Below, piece after piece: positions 1 to 5,158 of a stretch of DNA of 5,159 bases. The translations under genes were made by a program, and so were the position numbers. Under the pieces are notes generated by a model. It saw only the letters and a program-made list of their open reading frames with translations. It was not told the origin of the DNA and did no database searches. The stretch is from positions 1 to 5,159 of the forward strand of contig CAYLPT010000132.1 in NCBI GenBank assembly GCA_964385645.1, in the 5' to 3' direction. Numbering within the stretch: the first letter of the stretch is position 1; every line of letters starts with the position of its first letter. The DNA is from CAYLPT01 sp964385645. GTDB taxonomy: Bacteria; Armatimonadota; Hebobacteria; Hebobacterales; Hebobacteraceae.

Positions 1-60
1 CCCGCAGACCGCGTCCGCAGCCGCGCCTGGCCCCCGGAGGCGATGGCCTCTCGCGCGCCG

Positions 61-88
61 CCCCGCGCGGATTGCGCGCAGCGCGGGG
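61..88. repeat. 8-bp perfect inverted repeat
   Basis: CCCCGCGC at 61-68 is the exact reverse complement of GCGCGGGG at 81-88, separated by 12 bases. It lies just before the A+T-richer island at 89-118. There is no T-tract on either side, so it is not a standard intrinsic terminator. In DNA this G+C-rich an 8-bp match made only of G and C has limited weight. Confidence 0.4.
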
Positions 89-103
89 TAAGCATACTAA
101 CGC

Positions 104-118
104 TTGGTCATATACCAA
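104..118. repeat. Small inverted repeat in an A+T-richer island
   Basis: TTGGT (104-108) and ACCAA (114-118) are inverted around CATAT. A second pair, CGGGGT (84-89) and ACCCCG (118-123), encloses it. The island from 89 to 118 stands out from its G+C-rich surroundings. On the minus strand it also offers a weak promoter-like pair, TTGGTA and TATGCT 16 bases apart, which would fire leftward out of the window. An operator or promoter for a leftward gene is possible but not shown. Confidence 0.3.
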
Positions 119-410
119 CCCCGGCTGGAAGCCTGTACGCCCCACGCCACATGCGCGCGTTTTGGGCACGTCCGTCGCGTCGGATCCATGCCGGTTCGCG
201 CGCGTTTCCGCGTTTTCCGCGCGTCTGCGCGATACCGCCGTGTCGCGCCCTGCGAACAAAACTGCCAAAAGCGCTTGCTTGCTACTGCCCTGGAGCGCCG
301 AAGGACGCGAAATGGTGATACCACAGCCCTCCATCCCTGGCGGAATGGGCGCACAACTGTCGTCCTCATCTCGGGGAAACGTCCACTTTTCGCCCACCCT
401 GAATTGAGCC

Positions 411-453
411 CTTTGTTGCCGGAACTGAACAGTTCGGCGCTCTCTTTGTTACC
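411..453. repeat. Direct repeats flanking a hairpin upstream of the OsmC gene
   Basis: CTTTGTTGCC (411-420) and CTTTGTTACC (444-453) match at 9 of 10 bases and start 33 bases apart, close to three helical turns. Between them GAACT (422-426) and AGTTC (431-435) form a 5-bp inverted repeat with a GAAC loop. The arrangement lies 74-116 bases before the OsmC start, a plausible place for a regulator site. It is too short to exclude chance. Confidence 0.35.
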
Positions 454-467
454 CCCGCTCAGGGGAG

Positions 468-483
468 CCGCGGCCGGCCGCGG
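468..483. repeat. 16-bp perfect palindrome in the OsmC leader
   Basis: CCGCGGCCGGCCGCGG reads the same on both strands. As RNA it can fold into a 6-bp stem with a CCGG loop. Its core octamer GGCCGGCC (472-479) occurs again at 519-526, where it overlaps the ribosome binding site of the OsmC gene, so this element has a possible pairing partner 47 bases downstream. Confidence 0.5.
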
Positions 484-513
484 GGAACTAACCACCCCCG
501 ATCAGGTGCGGGA

Positions 514-520
514 AAGGAGG
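514..520 (+). promoter_or_regulatory. Ribosome binding site of the OsmC gene
   Basis: AAGGAGG at 514-520 is a near-perfect Shine-Dalgarno sequence, six bases before the GTG at 527. It decides the start of the OsmC gene, since the same frame stays open far upstream. Confidence 0.8.
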
Positions 521-526
521 CCGGCC

Positions 527-925
527 GTGGCGACCACCACCGTCGTATGGCGAGGCGGAATGCACTTCTGCACCCGGCTCACCTCGGGGGAGCTGATGTG
601 CGACGAGTCCTCGGAGGTTGGGGCGGCCTATCCGTCTGCCCCCGAGCTGCTCATGGCTTCCTTGGGCTCTTGCGTCGGTTCCACCCTCGTCGCCTTCGCC
701 GCCCGCCGCGACCTCGACCTCGAGGGCATGACCATTGACCTCGACTGGCGCCTCGCCGACAGCCCCCGCCGCATCGGCGCCATCGCGGTCCGCGTCCGGC
801 TGCCCGCGGACCTCTCCGACGAGCAGCGCCGCACCCTTGAGCGCGTCGCCCACTCCTGCCTCATCCACAACACCCTCTCTCACCCACCCCAGATGTCGCT
901 CGATCTGGTGACGGGCGAGCGTTAG
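527..925 (+). CDS. OsmC family protein
   Basis: This 132-residue protein belongs to the OsmC/Ohr family, small cytoplasmic thiol proteins whose characterised members reduce organic hydroperoxides with a pair of cysteines. The central helix motif is visible: Pro39-Glu40-Leu-Leu, then Ser-Leu-Gly-Ser-Cys49. The second motif is His-Ser-Cys111-Leu-Ile-His-Asn-Thr-Leu, followed by SHPP, as in many OsmC proteins. Cys49 and Cys111 are the expected redox pair, and Glu40 sits where Ohr has its catalytic Glu. I could not assign the catalytic Arg with confidence. The length is normal for the family. The GTG start follows an excellent Shine-Dalgarno. The frame is open upstream, but that extension shows no OsmC character. 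The gene converges with the nitroreductase, with 25 bases between stops and no terminator visible. Whether the substrate is a peroxide is not known; many OsmC-like proteins are uncharacterised. Confidence 0.9.
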   Translation: MATTTVVWRGGMHFCTRLTSGELMCDESSEVGAAYPSAPELLMASLGSCVGSTLVAFAARRDLDLEGMTIDLDWRLADSPRRIGAIAVRVRLPADLSDEQRRTLERVAHSCLIHNTLSHPPQMSLDLVTGER

Positions 926-950
926 GCTCTGAGGGCAGGGCGGCGGCGGA

Positions 951-1457
951 CTACTCCTCCTTGCGGCCGAAGCGCTCCCAGTGCACGATGTCCTGGAGGG
1001 GCCGCTTCTCCTTCTGCTGCACCGGCCCCGCGGGCGCGCCGATGGGCAGCACCACCATCAGGCGCATCTCGTCAGGGACCCCTAGCACCCGCTTGTGGTC
1101 TGCCTCCGCGCGCAGGAGCGTGCCCTCGATCCACACGCTCGCATAGCCCAAGGCGGTGATCGCCAGCAGCATGTTCTGGGTCGCTGCGGCGACGTCCTCG
1201 AGCCAGAACTCCGACTTGCGCGGGTCGGCGGCCACGGCCACCGCGCAGGAGACGTCGGCGATGCAGCCCTGGGCCTTGGCCAGCGCCCTCAACGTCTCGG
1301 GGTCGCGCACCACGATGAACTCGATGGGCTGGGTGTTGCGGCCCGAGGCGGCCCGCCGTCCGGCGTCGAGGATCCGCTCCAGGTCAGCCCGCGGGATGTC
1401 TACGGGCCTCAGGGAGCGCACCGACGCGCGCTTCTCGATCGCCTCGAACAGGTCCAT
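951..1457 (-). CDS. Nitroreductase family protein
   Basis: This 168-residue protein matches the FMN-dependent nitroreductase fold, whose members reduce nitro compounds, quinones, flavins or other acceptors with NAD(P)H, usually as dimers in the cytoplasm. The N-terminus MDLFEAIEKRASVR is the classic opening, with the FMN-phosphate-binding Arg and Ser-Val-Arg at 10-14. An Asn-Thr-Gln-Pro motif follows at 41-44. The helix WLEDVAAATQNMLLAI (85-100) and ALGYASVWIEG (102-112) are conserved. The LPIG-x-PA loop lies at 138-143 and a Lys-Arg-Pro-Leu segment near the C-terminus (151-154). It is at the short end of the family. GGAGG lies at 1464-1468. The ATG at 1457 is six bases from it, whereas the upstream in-frame ATG at 1463 directly abuts it, so 1457 is preferred; using 1463 adds two residues. 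The substrate cannot be predicted. It lies 110 bases downstream of gltX on the same strand and may be a separate unit or a read-through product. Confidence 0.88.
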   Translation of the reverse strand: MDLFEAIEKRASVRSLRPVDIPRADLERILDAGRRAASGRNTQPIEFIVVRDPETLRALAKAQGCIADVSCAVAVAADPRKSEFWLEDVAAATQNMLLAITALGYASVWIEGTLLRAEADHKRVLGVPDEMRLMVVLPIGAPAGPVQQKEKRPLQDIVHWERFGRKEE

Positions 1458-1463
1458 GCTCAT

Positions 1464-1468
1464 CCTCC
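1464..1468 (-). promoter_or_regulatory. Ribosome binding site of the nitroreductase gene
   Basis: On the minus strand GGAGG is followed directly by ATGAGCATG. Only the second ATG has a normal six-base spacing, which selects the start at 1457. Confidence 0.7.
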
Positions 1469-1541
1469 GATCTGCGTCCCCGGGTTCGGCAGAGGTGTTT
1501 CGGCGCCGCGTGGGGGCCGACCTTCGCGGGCGGGGGGCGGC

Positions 1542-1567
1542 GGCGCGCATGCAGAGACATGCGCGCC
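1542..1567 (-). terminator. 10-bp hairpin directly after gltX
   Basis: GGCGCGCATG (1542-1551) and CATGCGCGCC (1558-1567) form a perfect 10-bp inverted repeat with a six-base loop. On the minus strand it begins at the first base after the gltX TAG (1568-1570). It has the position and stability of a terminator or 3' end stabiliser. However, no U-tract follows; the next bases are C and G. It may therefore be a non-canonical or Rho-assisted terminator, a pause site, or a processing or decay barrier between gltX and the nitroreductase gene. Confidence 0.5.
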
Positions 1568-3037
1568 CTATCGTGGGCACTGGCGGGCGTACTGCTCGGC
1601 GCGGGCGAGGCGGCGCAGGACGCGGTCCCGCCCCAGCACGGCGAGGAGCTCGAACAGGCCCGGGCCGGCGGTGCGGCCGGTGACGGCGAGGCGGGTGGTG
1701 TGGATCACCGGGCCGGCCTTCAGGCCCAGGCGGTCGGCGACACCGCGCACGGCGGCCTCGAGGGTCGGCTCGTCGAAGGGCTCGAGGGAGGCGAGCGCCT
1801 CCCGCAGGGCGGCGAGGAGGTCGGCTGCGCCATCGCGCGCGAACCACTTCCGCCGGCCCTTCTCCTCATAGCCCTCGGGGTCGCGGAAGAAGAACTCGGT
1901 CAGCTCCGGCAGCTCTCTCAAAGTGCGAGCCCTCTCTTGCTCAAGAAGCAGGGCCCGGCGCACGTACCCTTCGTCGCACTCGCCCGAGTCCAGGAGGCCG
2001 GCGCGGGCGAGGAATGGCCGGGCGGCCGCCACGTACTCCTCCGGTGGAAGCCGGCGGAGGTAGACGCCATTCATCCAGGCGAGCTTCTCGCCGTCGAAGA
2101 TCGCGCCGGAGCGGCCGATGCCCTCGAGGGAAAACTCGGCGATGAGCTCCTCGCGGGAGAGCAGCTCCCGGTCATCGCCGGGGGACCAGCCGAGCAGGGC
2201 GATGAAGTTGACGAGGGCGTCGGGCAGGTAGCCCTGGTCCCGGTAGTCGCTGACGGCGACGGCGCCGTGGCGCTTGGAGAGCTTGGCGCGGTCGGGGCCG
2301 AGGATGAGGGGGAGGTGGCCGAAGCGGGGCGGGGGCAGCCCGAGGGCCTGGTAGACGAGGAGCTGTCTGGGGGTGCCGGAGATGAGGTCCTCGCCGCGCA
2401 GCACGTGGGAGATGCGCATCGCAGCATCGTCGAGGGCGCAAGCGAGCAGGTAGGTGGGGTAGCCGTCGGCCTTGAGGAGGACGAAGTCGTCGAGGTCGGC
2501 GGCGGCGAACTCGATGGGCCCCCGGACCAGGTCTTCCCAGGCGACGGCGCCTTGCTCGGGGGTGGCGAAGCGGAGGGCGCGGGGTCGGCCCTGGGCGGCG
2601 AGGCGCTCCCGGTCGGCGGGAGAGAGGTCGCGGCAGCGGCGGTCGTAGCGGGGGGGAAGGCCGCGGCGCTGCATGTCCTGGCGGCGCTCGTCAAGCTCCT
2701 CTGGGGTGCAGAAGCAGGGATAGGCGAGGCCGGCGGCGAGGAGCCGGTCGGCGGCGGCGCGGTAGCTGGGCAGGCGCTCGGACTGGAGATAGGGTCCATA
2801 CTCCCCACCGACCTCGGGGCCCTCGTCCCAGAAGAGGCCGAGCCAGCGGAGGGCGGAGAGGATATCGGCGAGGGAGTCGGGGGTGGAGCGCTCGCGGTCG
2901 GTGTCCTCGATGCGCAGGACGAAGACGCCGCCGTGGTGGCGGGCGAAGAGCCAGTTGTGGAGGGCGGTGCGCGCGGTGCCGATGTGGAGGCGCCCCGTGG
3001 GAGCGGGGGCCATGCGGACGCGAACGGGCTCGCTCAT
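1568..3037 (-). CDS. gltX: Glutamyl-tRNA synthetase
   Basis: This 489-residue class I aminoacyl-tRNA synthetase attaches glutamate to tRNA-Glu in the cytoplasm, using ATP. The ATP-binding HIGH-type motif is seen in PAPTGRLHIG (11-20), followed by TARTAL. The RIEDTD motif lies at 42-47 and the KMSKS-type loop as KLSKR at 252-256. HVLRGEDLISGTPRQ (211-225) is the usual tRNA acceptor/active-site segment. A Cys-x-Cys at 108-110 and Cys135 match the zinc-site spacing of the E. coli enzyme, but the fourth position is Asp137 where E. coli has His. The C-terminal helical anticodon-binding half runs from about 310 to the end and is complete (LAVTGRTAGPGLFELL near 450-465). The length is typical. I cannot tell whether it also charges tRNA-Gln, as many bacteria without GlnRS require. 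Its ATG is ten bases after the stop of the upstream gene, with a weak AAGG overlapping that stop codon, which suggests co-transcription and perhaps translational coupling. Confidence 0.97.
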   Translation of the reverse strand: MSEPVRVRMAPAPTGRLHIGTARTALHNWLFARHHGGVFVLRIEDTDRERSTPDSLADILSALRWLGLFWDEGPEVGGEYGPYLQSERLPSYRAAADRLLAAGLAYPCFCTPEELDERRQDMQRRGLPPRYDRRCRDLSPADRERLAAQGRPRALRFATPEQGAVAWEDLVRGPIEFAAADLDDFVLLKADGYPTYLLACALDDAAMRISHVLRGEDLISGTPRQLLVYQALGLPPPRFGHLPLILGPDRAKLSKRHGAVAVSDYRDQGYLPDALVNFIALLGWSPGDDRELLSREELIAEFSLEGIGRSGAIFDGEKLAWMNGVYLRRLPPEEYVAAARPFLARAGLLDSGECDEGYVRRALLLEQERARTLRELPELTEFFFRDPEGYEEKGRRKWFARDGAADLLAALREALASLEPFDEPTLEAAVRGVADRLGLKAGPVIHTTRLAVTGRTAGPGLFELLAVLGRDRVLRRLARAEQYARQCPR

Positions 3038-3047
3038 GGCGGGGGCC

Positions 3048-4904
3048 TTAGCGGCGGAGGTACTTGCGCTTGGTCTTCTTGCGGCCCTGGGTGACCTTGC
3101 GCTCGTCGAAGACCCAGTTATCGGAGTTGGCGGGGCGCTGGTAGAAGCAGTGGTAGGAGGCGAGGTTGGAGGCGACGACGCGGCGAGTGGTGCGGCGGAC
3201 GACGTTGACCTCGGCCCACAGCTTCATGAAGGGAGCGCCCTTCTCGTGGCCGGCGGCGATGCGGTGCATGATCTCGAGCACGGACCACCCCTCGGCGGCG
3301 GCCTCCTTCTTGAGCTTGAGGAGCTCCTTGATGCGGTCCTCCGGGAGGTGGACGAGTTCGTCAATCTCGTCCTCGTAGGAGACCAGGAACTGGTCGGGCT
3401 GGGGGCCCTGGGTGACGACGAAGACGGAGCCGGGCACCAGGCCGCGGTCCTGGTACCAGTCGCCGAGCTCATAGATGAGAGAGGTGGTGTAGCTGAGCCA
3501 GGCGGGGTAGTCCTTGCCGGTCTGCTTGTCGAGGAAGGTGGCGCAGACGAGGTCGGACTCCGAGGGGTAGAAGCGCCGGTCGCACACCCTGACCTTGAGG
3601 GTGCCGGCCTTCCAGTGGTCGTAGAGGAGGATGCAGCGGAGCTCGTCGGTGGGCTGCTGCTCGGGGCCGATGTCCACCTCGGGCTCCTCGCCGAAGTCCT
3701 CATAGCGGGGGTCGTGGACCCAGGCGACGAGGGCGGGCTCGAGGCCCTCGTCGTCGAGCTCGGCGTCGGCCTCGTCCTCGCGGGACTCGACGGGCACGGG
3801 CTGGAGGGAGGCGGGGACCTTGCTGGTGTGCTTGGGCATCATGTCGGGGAGGGCCCAGGTCTGGGAGCCGAGGCGGACGAAGCGGGTGTCGAGGGCCATA
3901 GCGCTCATGAGGGCGTCCACGGCCTCCTGGAGGCGGCGGGAGCCGGGGCCGTACTCGAAGACGGCCTCCACGAGGGCGCTGGCGGGCTGGGGCCGCTTGC
4001 GGCGCTTGAGGTGCTTGTGGACCTCCTCGAGGTCGGCGGGGGTGATGACGATAGGGCCCTCGGGCTCCTCTTCCTCGACCCACTCGACGTCCTGCTCCTT
4101 CTCGGCGCGGCCGGAGAGGCGCCTGAGCTCCTTGCACCAGTCATCCACGAACTCCTCGAGCCCCCACAGGAGCCCGGACATCATGAGGAGGCGGGGCTCG
4201 CTGCGGCAGGCCTGCAGGAACTCGACGGGGTCGAGGTCGCCCTCTCGGAGGCGCCAGATGGCGTAGGCGAGGACCTTGTGGGGGAGGGGCTCGCCCGCGC
4301 GACGCACGAGCTTGATGGCCATCTCGACGGAGGGCTGGTCGGTGGCCATGCGGGTGTCGAGCAGGGAGTCCACGAGGGGACGGACGTGGGCGGCCTCCAG
4401 GAAGAAGTTGCGGAGGAAGCAGCGCTCGGGGTCTTGCTCGGAGAGGTCGGGGAGCCACTCGCGCAGGCACCACAGCCCGTCCGGCGTCCGCCAGTAGCGG
4501 TCCTGGCGGCGCTCGAGCGTCTCGCGGAGCAGGTCGTCAAAGAAGTCCACAGGGCGGCGCTGGACGAGCGCCATCTCGTTCTGGAGGGCCTGAAGGGACA
4601 TGGGCTTGCCATAGCACTGAAGCGTGTAGTGGAGGGAGCCCTCGAAGGGGAGCTGGAGGGCGGTGCGGAGGGCGAGGTTCCAGCGGCGGTCCTCGGTGGC
4701 GAAGCGGTCGCTGTAGTAGAGGGTCTTGCGGATGAATTTGGGGTGGAGCTTGACCAGGTGCTCGAGCTGACCGGCGAGCTCCCGGGACTTGGCGGCCTGG
4801 CCGGTGTTCATCATGATCTCGGCGATGAGGTCCTCGAGGTAGTGGATGGCGAAGGGCTTGCGGGCCCGGGCCTCTTCCTTCTTCTTGGTGGCGGTGGTCG
4901 TCAC
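3048..4904 (-). CDS. Multi-HARE-HTH winged-helix protein of unknown function
   Basis: I do not recognise this 618-residue protein as a named gene. It contains repeated winged-helix-like units, each ending in an aromatic/basic strand and a conserved Trp-x-Leu: residues 21-79 (DRFATEDRRWNLAL), 89-150 (DRYWRTPDGLWCLREW), 192-252 (EPRLLMMSGLLWGLEEF) and 290-355 (DTRFVRLGSQTWALPD). The last closely resembles the HARE-HTH domain of RNA polymerase delta subunits. A fifth, weaker copy may lie at 541-599. Acidic linkers follow copy 3 (269-283) and copy 4 (373-390). Residues about 420-510 form a separate, apparently beta-rich region that I cannot assign. The last 18 residues contain ten Lys or Arg. There is no signal peptide or membrane segment. 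DNA or RNA binding, or an RNA polymerase accessory role, is inference. The GTG start at 4904 lies seven bases after GGAGGG; in-frame ATG 4919 and TTG 4934 lack such a site. The gene heads a probable operon with gltX. Confidence 0.85.
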   Translation of the reverse strand: MTTTATKKKEEARARKPFAIHYLEDLIAEIMMNTGQAAKSRELAGQLEHLVKLHPKFIRKTLYYSDRFATEDRRWNLALRTALQLPFEGSLHYTLQCYGKPMSLQALQNEMALVQRRPVDFFDDLLRETLERRQDRYWRTPDGLWCLREWLPDLSEQDPERCFLRNFFLEAAHVRPLVDSLLDTRMATDQPSVEMAIKLVRRAGEPLPHKVLAYAIWRLREGDLDPVEFLQACRSEPRLLMMSGLLWGLEEFVDDWCKELRRLSGRAEKEQDVEWVEEEEPEGPIVITPADLEEVHKHLKRRKRPQPASALVEAVFEYGPGSRRLQEAVDALMSAMALDTRFVRLGSQTWALPDMMPKHTSKVPASLQPVPVESREDEADAELDDEGLEPALVAWVHDPRYEDFGEEPEVDIGPEQQPTDELRCILLYDHWKAGTLKVRVCDRRFYPSESDLVCATFLDKQTGKDYPAWLSYTTSLIYELGDWYQDRGLVPGSVFVVTQGPQPDQFLVSYEDEIDELVHLPEDRIKELLKLKKEAAAEGWSVLEIMHRIAAGHEKGAPFMKLWAEVNVVRRTTRRVVASNLASYHCFYQRPANSDNWVFDERKVTQGRKKTKRKYLRR

Positions 4905-4911
4905 GGGTGAG

Positions 4912-4917
4912 CCCTCC
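4912..4917 (-). promoter_or_regulatory. Ribosome binding site of the HARE-repeat gene
   Basis: GGAGGG on the minus strand lies seven bases before the GTG at 4904. The alternative upstream ATG at 4919 overlaps this site and has no Shine-Dalgarno of its own, so the GTG is preferred. Confidence 0.7.
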
Positions 4918-4945
4918 ATCAGGGTGTAGGGCAAGGCGGCCGCGA

Positions 4946-4961
4946 GGGCGGCTGCCCGCCC
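4946..4961 (-). repeat. Small hairpin in the 5' leader
   Basis: GGGCGG (4946-4951) and CCGCCC (4956-4961) form a 6-bp stem with a four-base loop. It can be enclosed by a second stem between CGGCCG at 4937-4942 and 4966-4971. It lies in the predicted leader about 29 bases upstream of the ribosome binding site. With this base composition such folding is easy, so a regulatory role is uncertain. Confidence 0.3.
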
Positions 4962-4992
4962 CCTGCGGCCGTGCGCCCCTCCCCAAAGAGAA

Positions 4993-5013
4993 CATCGGCG
5001 CGGCGCGCCGATG
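4993..5013. promoter_or_regulatory. Palindrome at the predicted transcript start
   Basis: CATCGGCG (4993-5000) and CGCCGATG (5006-5013) form a perfect 8-bp inverted repeat around CGGCG. It starts about three to five bases after the predicted transcription start of the HARE-gltX operon. It could be an operator for a dimeric repressor, or a 5'-end hairpin that protects the mRNA. The sequence alone does not separate these. Confidence 0.45.
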
Positions 5014-5022
5014 CCGCTCTCG

Positions 5023-5052
5023 ACTATAGCACAGGGGCGCGGCCGCGGTCAA
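5023..5052 (-). promoter_or_regulatory. Sigma-70-type promoter of the HARE-gltX operon
   Basis: On the minus strand, TTGACC (5047-5052) and TATAGT (5023-5028) are separated by 18 bases. TGC directly before TATAGT gives an extended -10. Each hexamer differs from the housekeeping consensus at one position, which is striking in DNA this G+C-rich. The predicted start is about 5016-5018, giving a leader of roughly 113 bases before the GTG at 4904. Confidence 0.75.
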
Positions 5053-5131
5053 GCGGGGAGGAGGCAAGGCATGGCATGGCACGGCGGCGAGAATGCGCTT
5101 GGGGGACATGTGGGCGCGACAGAGGAGGGAA

Positions 5132-5158
5132 GGGCAGGGTGCCTCAGGCACCCTGCCC
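5132..5158 (-). terminator. Strong inverted repeat, probable terminator of a gene outside the window
   Basis: The 13 bases at 5132-5144 are the exact reverse complement of 5146-5158, a perfect palindrome around one central base; as RNA, about 11-12 bp with a short loop. On the minus strand it is followed by a pyrimidine stretch, TTCCCTCCTCT, a poor but possible U-tract. It lies some 80 bases upstream of the operon promoter, fitting a terminator that insulates the operon from a leftward gene to the right. The other strand runs off the window, so a rightward or bidirectional role cannot be judged. Confidence 0.55.

Larger units (their letters stand above)
1..526. other. Intergenic region, no recognisable gene
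   Basis: No reading frame here gives a protein that I recognise. The open frames on both strands are rich in Arg, Ala and Pro and look like by-products of high G+C. One frame is open from the left edge to a TAA at 89-91 and could be the tail of an upstream gene, but nothing in it supports this. The stretch from about 240 to 460 is less G+C-rich than the genes and reads as non-coding leader DNA. It holds several short inverted repeats (61-88, 104-118, 422-435, 468-483) and a direct repeat (411-420 and 444-453), listed separately. I see no tRNA or rRNA signature and no convincing -35/-10 pair for the downstream OsmC gene. Confidence 0.6.

Noticed and set aside
172..226. Tandem CGCGTTTCC / GCGTTTTCC-like units and a tRNA-like GGTTCG
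   Set aside because: The repeat is only about two short imperfect units, and no acceptor stem, anticodon arm or CCA fits a tRNA around the GGTTCG.
97..495. A 132-codon minus-strand frame in the left intergenic region
   Set aside because: It has no recognisable domain, no ribosome site that I can see, and its composition follows the local base content.
104..526. Possible N-terminal extension of the OsmC protein
   Set aside because: The frame is open, but the extension has no OsmC similarity, and the AAGGAGG-GTG at 514-529 marks the proper start at normal family length.
1458..1847. Possible N-terminal extension of the nitroreductase
   Set aside because: The extra residues are Arg/Pro/Ala-rich, overlap the 3' end of gltX in another frame, and lie upstream of the canonical MDLFEAIEKR opening with its own ribosome site.
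1559..3094. A 511-codon open frame on the plus strand, opposite gltX
   Set aside because: It is the antisense of a clear gltX, and its product is low-complexity Gly/Ala/Glu/Val with no recognisable domain.
2883..4910. A 675-codon open frame on the plus strand, opposite the HARE-repeat gene
   Set aside because: Its translation is a low-complexity run of Val, Leu, Glu, Ala and Gly, the expected complement of G+C-rich codons. The minus-strand frame has domain structure, a ribosome site and a promoter.
4537..5151. A 204-codon minus-strand frame spanning the operon leader
   Set aside because: It overlaps the HARE-repeat gene in another frame, runs through its promoter and leader, and translates to an Arg/Pro/His-rich product typical of an out-of-frame reading.
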